Source: Helicostylum pulchrum (lineage: Eukaryota; Mucoromycota; Mucoromycetes; Mucorales; Mucoraceae). From it: a stretch of DNA of 64,000 nucleotides. Positions 59,090-64,000 of this stretch are shown here, piece after piece. A program made the position numbers and the translations under genes. The stretch covers positions 62,001 through 126,000 of the forward strand of contig JAIXMO010000008.1 in assembly GCA_025677825.1 (NCBI GenBank), in the 5' to 3' direction. The notes beneath the pieces are model-generated. The model was not told the origin of the DNA. It did not search any database and saw only the letters and a program-made list of their open reading frames with translations. Numbering within the stretch: position 1 is the first letter of the stretch; each line of letters begins with the position of its first letter.

Positions 59090-60651
59090 ATGAAGTCTTT
59101 ATTGATCATCGCTTCATCATTGATGCTCTGTTTGTCAGGCGTATCTGCAGCAGAAGATAAGAAGATAATTAAAATACCTATTAAGCGAGCCAGTTCAGCC
59201 ATCATTCACAACAGATTTAATAAACGAGCTACGAACAATGCTGCTTTAATCAATGCAAGTGGAAAAGAGTATCTACTTGAAGTAGGCGTCGGAACACCAC
59301 CTCAGATCTTTAATTTAACGATGGACACTGGAAGGTAAAATAACCTATTCTCGCCCACGATTTTTTTTTAATCGTTATATTAATCCTTATTATTCTTTTA
59401 TATTTTTTCAGTGCCGATTTTTGGGTTCCGTCAACAGCTTGTCCAACCACCATGTGTCCACACACCCGTTTTAATAGCGACAAATCCAGTTCCTTTAAAC
59501 CTTTGACTGAGCAATTAAATATCGAATATGGTATTGGTGCAGCTAAAGGAATTTATGGCGTTGATGCTGTCACTGTAGGAGCAGCCTCATTACCGAACCA
59601 AGTTATTGGCCTGGTCTCCAATACGAATAATATTTTGAGTGATACAGATGTCCATAACAGTAATGGAATTATCGGTCTCGGGTTCCCCGGCCTTAGTATG
59701 AAAACTGGAGAGAAACCTGGTCATTTCGTGATGGGTCTCTACGAAAGCAAAGTTATTTCTGAACCCGTCTTTTCTGTCTTTTTAAATTCGCAATTTGTCT
59801 ATGGTAAATCTGGTGAGATTGCCTTAGGTGGTACAGATACAACAAAGCATGACCCCAAGGATTTACAGTATGCTCCTGTAGTTTCTTACGACGTTTCAAC
59901 CTATTATGTTGCCGCCAATTTGGGAGCCAATGCCACAAAGGCTGGCTCTCTCTTATATTGGTCTGTACCTGGTCAAGGATTTTCTACTTCTACAGGCTAC
60001 AAAACTCCTAAAAGTACATTGCAATCTTATATTTTAGATACAGGTACCACCTTAACCTATGTCCCCGCAGCTGTTGCAAAAGGTATCGTTATGTCCGTTA
60101 CAGCCAATGCAAAAACAACTACATTTGACGCTATCAATGGTGTCTACCGCGTTAGCTGTAATTTGTATAAGAAAACTAATGTTACTGTATCATTTATGAT
60201 TTCAACATCTGCCACTACCGCTTCTACCACACCTATTACTGTCACAATTCCAGTGTCCGAATTAGTAATTCCTCTGGACGATGAATTAACTCCTGAAACC
60301 TCTCAAAGTTGTATGTTTGGTATTGCCCCCTCGCCTGATGGATTGGAATTATCAACAACAGAGACTTGGATTATTGGTGAAGCTACTTTAAGATCAATTT
60401 ACTCTGTATACGATTTGAAAGAAAATAGAGTCGGCTTTGCAAAGTTGTCCAATGGATCTGCTAATACCAATAGCACCGGCAACAATGCCTCAAATGTAAA
60501 TCCCGATGGTGGCAATGCTGGAAACGCTGGAAACGATGATAAATTGCCAGAAGATTCATCATCTGGTCAAGACTCGTCTTCTTCTTCTACTCTCACTCCT
60601 TCTACCTCCATAGCTGTTGTGTTATCTATTATTATGTTGTACTATTTATAA
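59090..60651 (+). CDS. GPI-anchored aspartic protease, yapsin-like (2 exons)
   Basis: Exons 59090-59334 and 59412-60651 give 494 residues. A signal peptide (1-21) and a short basic propeptide ending N-K-R precede the pepsin fold. The catalytic motifs are M-D-T-G-S-A-D-F-W and L-D-T-G-T-T-L-T-Y; the intron splits the first between Gly and Ser, as in the protease at the left edge of the window. The C-terminus has an Asn/Gly/Ser linker (G-N-A-G-N-A-G-N, S-S-S-S-S-T-L) and a short hydrophobic tail fitting a GPI signal. The K-R before the mature part suggests kexin processing. Such surface proteases shed or mature wall proteins. The ATG at 59090 begins a normal signal peptide; a longer frame from a TTG is not needed. 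Confidence 0.93.
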
Positions 60652-60834
60652 ATTAATAAAAAGAATATAACTCTTACTCTAATATACTATAAAGAAAAAT
60701 GCTTTCGAAAAGAATCAAATGTGTATTACTAAGTATGATGTTAAATTTTATTCGCTCTGCGAAAATATAGAAGGTATATATATATATGTGTGTGTGTGTA
60801 TGTAATATTTTTAAACAAAATCTGAAGCTTTTTT

Positions 60835-63800
60835 TTAATGCTTATAGTTGAGCCATAAACTGACGCTGTCGGGACCTACCAAGTCACAGATAGTGGCGAT
60901 CAATAGTTCTATCTCGACGGCCAATTGTTCTGAATTCATTAAATATGCACTAAAATAGGTATATTCTCTTTCTCCCAAATGCTTAAATTGCATAGCCGGT
61001 AATTTACGTGCTCTGTTTGTCAAAATACGTCTTGCCTTGGTCGGCCTTAAGACATACGGAGGCAGTGGTGCCTTATTTGTCAGCGCATTAGATCCTAAAT
61101 GAAGTGCAATCAAAAAAGAAGAGATCATAGCCTTTCTTTCCTTCCATGTATCAGATACGATCATCATTCGCCATTGTAAAGGCACTTTATCAAGCGAAAA
61201 TTCCATTTGCATCATCAAACTTAAAATGTTATCTAGAATCTGTAATATATGAAGGTACTTGTCTTCGGGAAAGATACCTCGTAATGCAGGTTCAAATCGA
61301 CTTTGTTCCAGCAGTACTCGCTCACCTTTGATTTGTCGACGAATGGAGGCGGCTACTGATCGAAATAATTTACGGTTTTCGGTACGAACTCGTTCGTCTT
61401 GAGGTGTGGTCTTCAGTAAAAGTGCAAGGAAAGAAGAATAAAGTGCACCGATTTCACTTAATGTATGCGAAATTCGATGGCGCAATACAACACGGCCTGT
61501 TCGAGGATATGGAATAATACTGACTATTAATGCTGCGAGGACACCTACTAGTACATCCACTGTTCTCTATAAATAAATAATATATTAGCAAACAAATAAA
61601 AAAATAGGAGACTACTAGAATATTCTGGTTATTTACCTCCCACGTAATTACATATACAGAAACCGGTTCTCCGTTAGGTCTATAACCATATGCATATCCA
61701 ATAACTAGCATAAAATTAGTACAGAAAAAAAAAGAAGATCTACGTACCCTAAAAAAAATACTTACTAAGGGATAAAGTAATTAACGAGAAAAGACCAGTA
61801 GCTTTCCAAAACTTTCCATGAATATAAACCAACCACCACGGTATATTGAAAATGAAGGACAAAATAATTAACCCAGGTATACTTCCTCTACTCATTTCCC
61901 AAATGATAATAGCTTCTACTGCGCCAATAAAAGTACCTATAGTTCTGGTCATTGTTCTATAATAATAAAAAAAAGGATCGGCATTTAAGTTAATTATTCT
62001 TTTTTTTTTTAAAAACTTAAACTTTACCCAAAAAAGTTACTTCCAACAGAAGGTCCCATCCAAATTAACGCTACAACTACAGCCCATTGACCCCTTACTT
62101 CGTTGTACCAACGTACAGAACTTTCCAAGAACCCTGGTAGTGATAGACATGCAACCACAACTGCAGCTCGAAAGGAGAAAACTGTATCCTCTGTATACAA
62201 GTATTTGATTAAAAACGTATATATGGAATAAAAGAATCTTTGTGTAGCAGTCGTCGGATATGCGACATCTGGATCATAATATTCTAGTGGGTCTAGAGTA
62301 TTCTGTAACCATGGACTCACGCGAGATTTCGGTTTCTCCGCGTGGTCATATGGATGTTGAAAATGATGTTCTTTTGGAGAATGTGCTCGACCACGATTTG
62401 GTGTTTCCATCTTGTGTATCGACGATCCATTTCTTTCCAAATCCTCTTGGTTTTGTAGGTCTCGCTGAACAGTAGCACGTCGCGATAAAGTTTTTTGTAA
62501 GGTCAAAGGGTTTACTGCATCAACAACGGAGGAAGGAGTATCTAAAGCATATGATTCCTCTGTCTTGTGTTTTTGAAATAGCCATTTGGCGATACTTAGA
62601 TGAGGCCACCATACTTTTTTCTTTATACGGACTTGATCTAGTTCATAAATCAAAGAACTTAAAGTATATACGGACTCCGCATATGCATGCAGATTAGACT
62701 GAAACGTCAATAACAAGAACAAAATTCGACGTGGAACACCTGATTTCGTGTAGAGTTTTTCTAGACCCACTAGACGTCGGCCGTGAAATTTTTGCATAGC
62801 TTCAAATAACGGGAGTGAAGGATCTGCTAATCTAGCGTATTCAAATTCTTTTGACTCCTTTTTCATTTGCTCTTCTCCCACTTTCCATCGATAATAGTAA
62901 CTGTAAAAGCAAGGTTTATATTCAAACCTTGGATCCAGACCTTGTAATCTTCTTAGTCTTTTTACAGATTCTTTTACGGCAAGCGAACAAGCTTCTGTTA
63001 ATTCTAGATAGGTTGGTTTTACAATATTCAGTACGTCATCATAGTCTTGACGCCAATACGACATCACTTTCATAGAGTCATTCCATCTTACTCTTCTTTT
63101 ACGAGTACGTGATGAATCAGACGTACTCGTTGTTGAAAATGAACTACTGGCAGATGAAGGTGGAAATTGAGGGCCTATAAAGTCGGATATATCTTGATCC
63201 GTATCATAATCATCATCATCTGTAGACTCCTCATCATCATCTGTTCCTCCATAAAAACTACGAGGTCTTCGAACAAAATGACCATCCTGCTCTTCTTCAT
63301 CTAGCACATCTTGCATTTCTTCCATATCTTGAAAGACTTTTGTTTCTGCTTTTCGCATATTCTCTTCCATAGCTCTACTTAGCCCTAATCCTTGAATAGG
63401 TACTCTTAAAGTCTTGATAAGCGAACTTAATTCACTAATATCGGTAGGTGAAATGTAGTTATAGGAAGGCTCTCGCCTAACCATACGCTTCTTTTGTATT
63501 AGCGTTGTTATCATGGCGTCAACGGTATTGTGGATGGAGGTTAATGAATCGATTAGATCGGATTTTCCCGACTGTGTGACTTGAAGAAAGGCAGAAACTT
63601 GACGCTCCGTAATACTATCAACTTTTTCAAACACTTTAATCAAATGTTGTACAAATGTTCGGGTGCTGTTTTCAGGAAATATGACTAAAAAGCAAATAAA
63701 TATAAGTGCAAACCCTACTAGAGTCGAGACCAATAATTGTATCTAATTATAATAAAAAAAAGTTGAGAAGATAATGGTAGGAATTTTAATTTTTTTCTTA

Positions 63801-64000
63801 CCGTGTTACGAGAGGAAAAACCTCTATCCATAACAGCCGAAGTTAAACTTATAACCATGATCGAAGCCGATAGCATACCACCCACATTAGCTTGCTCCAC
63901 CTTTACTCGAAACATACTTAAAAAAAAGCAACCAAATACAAGAAAGAAAGCTAGGATGGCGCATACTTTCGGTTGAGCTAACTGAGCATCGTTAGGATCT
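60835..64000 (-). CDS. BRE4/FUSC-type (ArAE_2) membrane protein, 5' end outside the window (5 exons seen)
   Basis: Visible exons are 64000-63802 (runs off the edge), 63742-62028, 61956-61766, 61704-61637 and 61566-60835. They join in phase to about 968 residues. The order is: membrane segments (L-A-F-F-L-V-F-G-C-F-F, L-V-G-F-A-L-I-F-I-C-F), a long cytoplasmic middle with acidic runs and R-K-R-R-V-R-W-N, a second membrane block (S-I-P-G-L-I-I-L-S-F-I-F-N-I-P-W-W), then a soluble tail (E-R-V-L-L-E-Q-S-R-F-E-P). This fits the fungal brefeldin-A-sensitivity/fusaric-acid-resistance family, related to bacterial aromatic acid exporters and plant malate channels. Substrates are mostly unknown. The N-terminus lies right of the window. 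Family recognition is from layout and motifs; confidence is good but not complete. Confidence 0.82.

Overview
The window is a stretch of nuclear DNA from a filamentous fungus, most likely an early-diverging Mucoromycota (Mucorales-type) species. I infer this from four things. The DNA is AT-rich, with long A/T homopolymers. Most genes carry several short introns (about 42-140 nt) with GTAAG-type donors and TACTAAC/TTAAC-type branch sites. The secreted proteases are of the rhizopuspepsin type. The gene content includes a full-length COP9 subunit 2, Raptor, a LUC7L3-type splicing factor and Fanzor-like relics. No bacterial operons, rRNA, tRNA or CRISPR arrays were seen. Splice models were built by hand from the sequence and checked for phase; most close exactly.

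Layout. 0-16 kb: the 5' exon of a rhizopuspepsin-like protease running off the left edge, IWS1/SPN1, ribosomal P2, a large AMPK-related kinase with a KA1 tail, a GPI-anchored GH72 glucanosyltransferase, then the F1-ATP synthase beta (ATP2) and delta (ATP16) genes head to head. 17-23 kb: a protein with the hallmarks of the RNA polymerase II regulator Gdown1/POLR2M, a LUC7-like U1 snRNP factor, and a Pho80/Pcl-type cyclin with a frame break in an A run. 23-34 kb: a chitin-synthase-like membrane protein whose catalytic signatures are altered, a secreted GH36 alpha-galactosidase, a 2.3 kb gap, and the DEAD-box helicase ROK1. 34-37.5 kb: a patch of broken genes, including one with a PD-(D/E)XK-like nuclease motif. 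37.9-46 kb: VTA1, CSN2 and KOG1/Raptor, tightly packed. 46.5-52.4 kb: a bacterial-style SIS+CBS sugar-phosphate isomerase, NCA2 and a small secreted protein. 52.6-56 kb: two decayed Fanzor/TnpB-like RNA-guided-nuclease relics in opposite orientation and a GC-richer island without a gene. 56.4-64 kb: an unidentified three-exon gene, a GPI-anchored aspartic protease, and a BRE4/FUSC-type membrane protein running off the right edge.

How the genes relate. Most are unlinked housekeeping genes. Mitochondrial ATP synthase recurs: ATP2 and ATP16 share one promoter region, and NCA2 acts on ATP synthase expression in yeast. The cell surface also recurs: GH72 transferase, chitin-synthase-like protein, GPI protease and secreted hydrolases. 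The accessory content sits in two islands, about 34-37.5 kb and 52.6-56 kb. The most notable items are the chitin-synthase pseudoenzyme candidate, the Fanzor relics and the fungal Gdown1-like protein.
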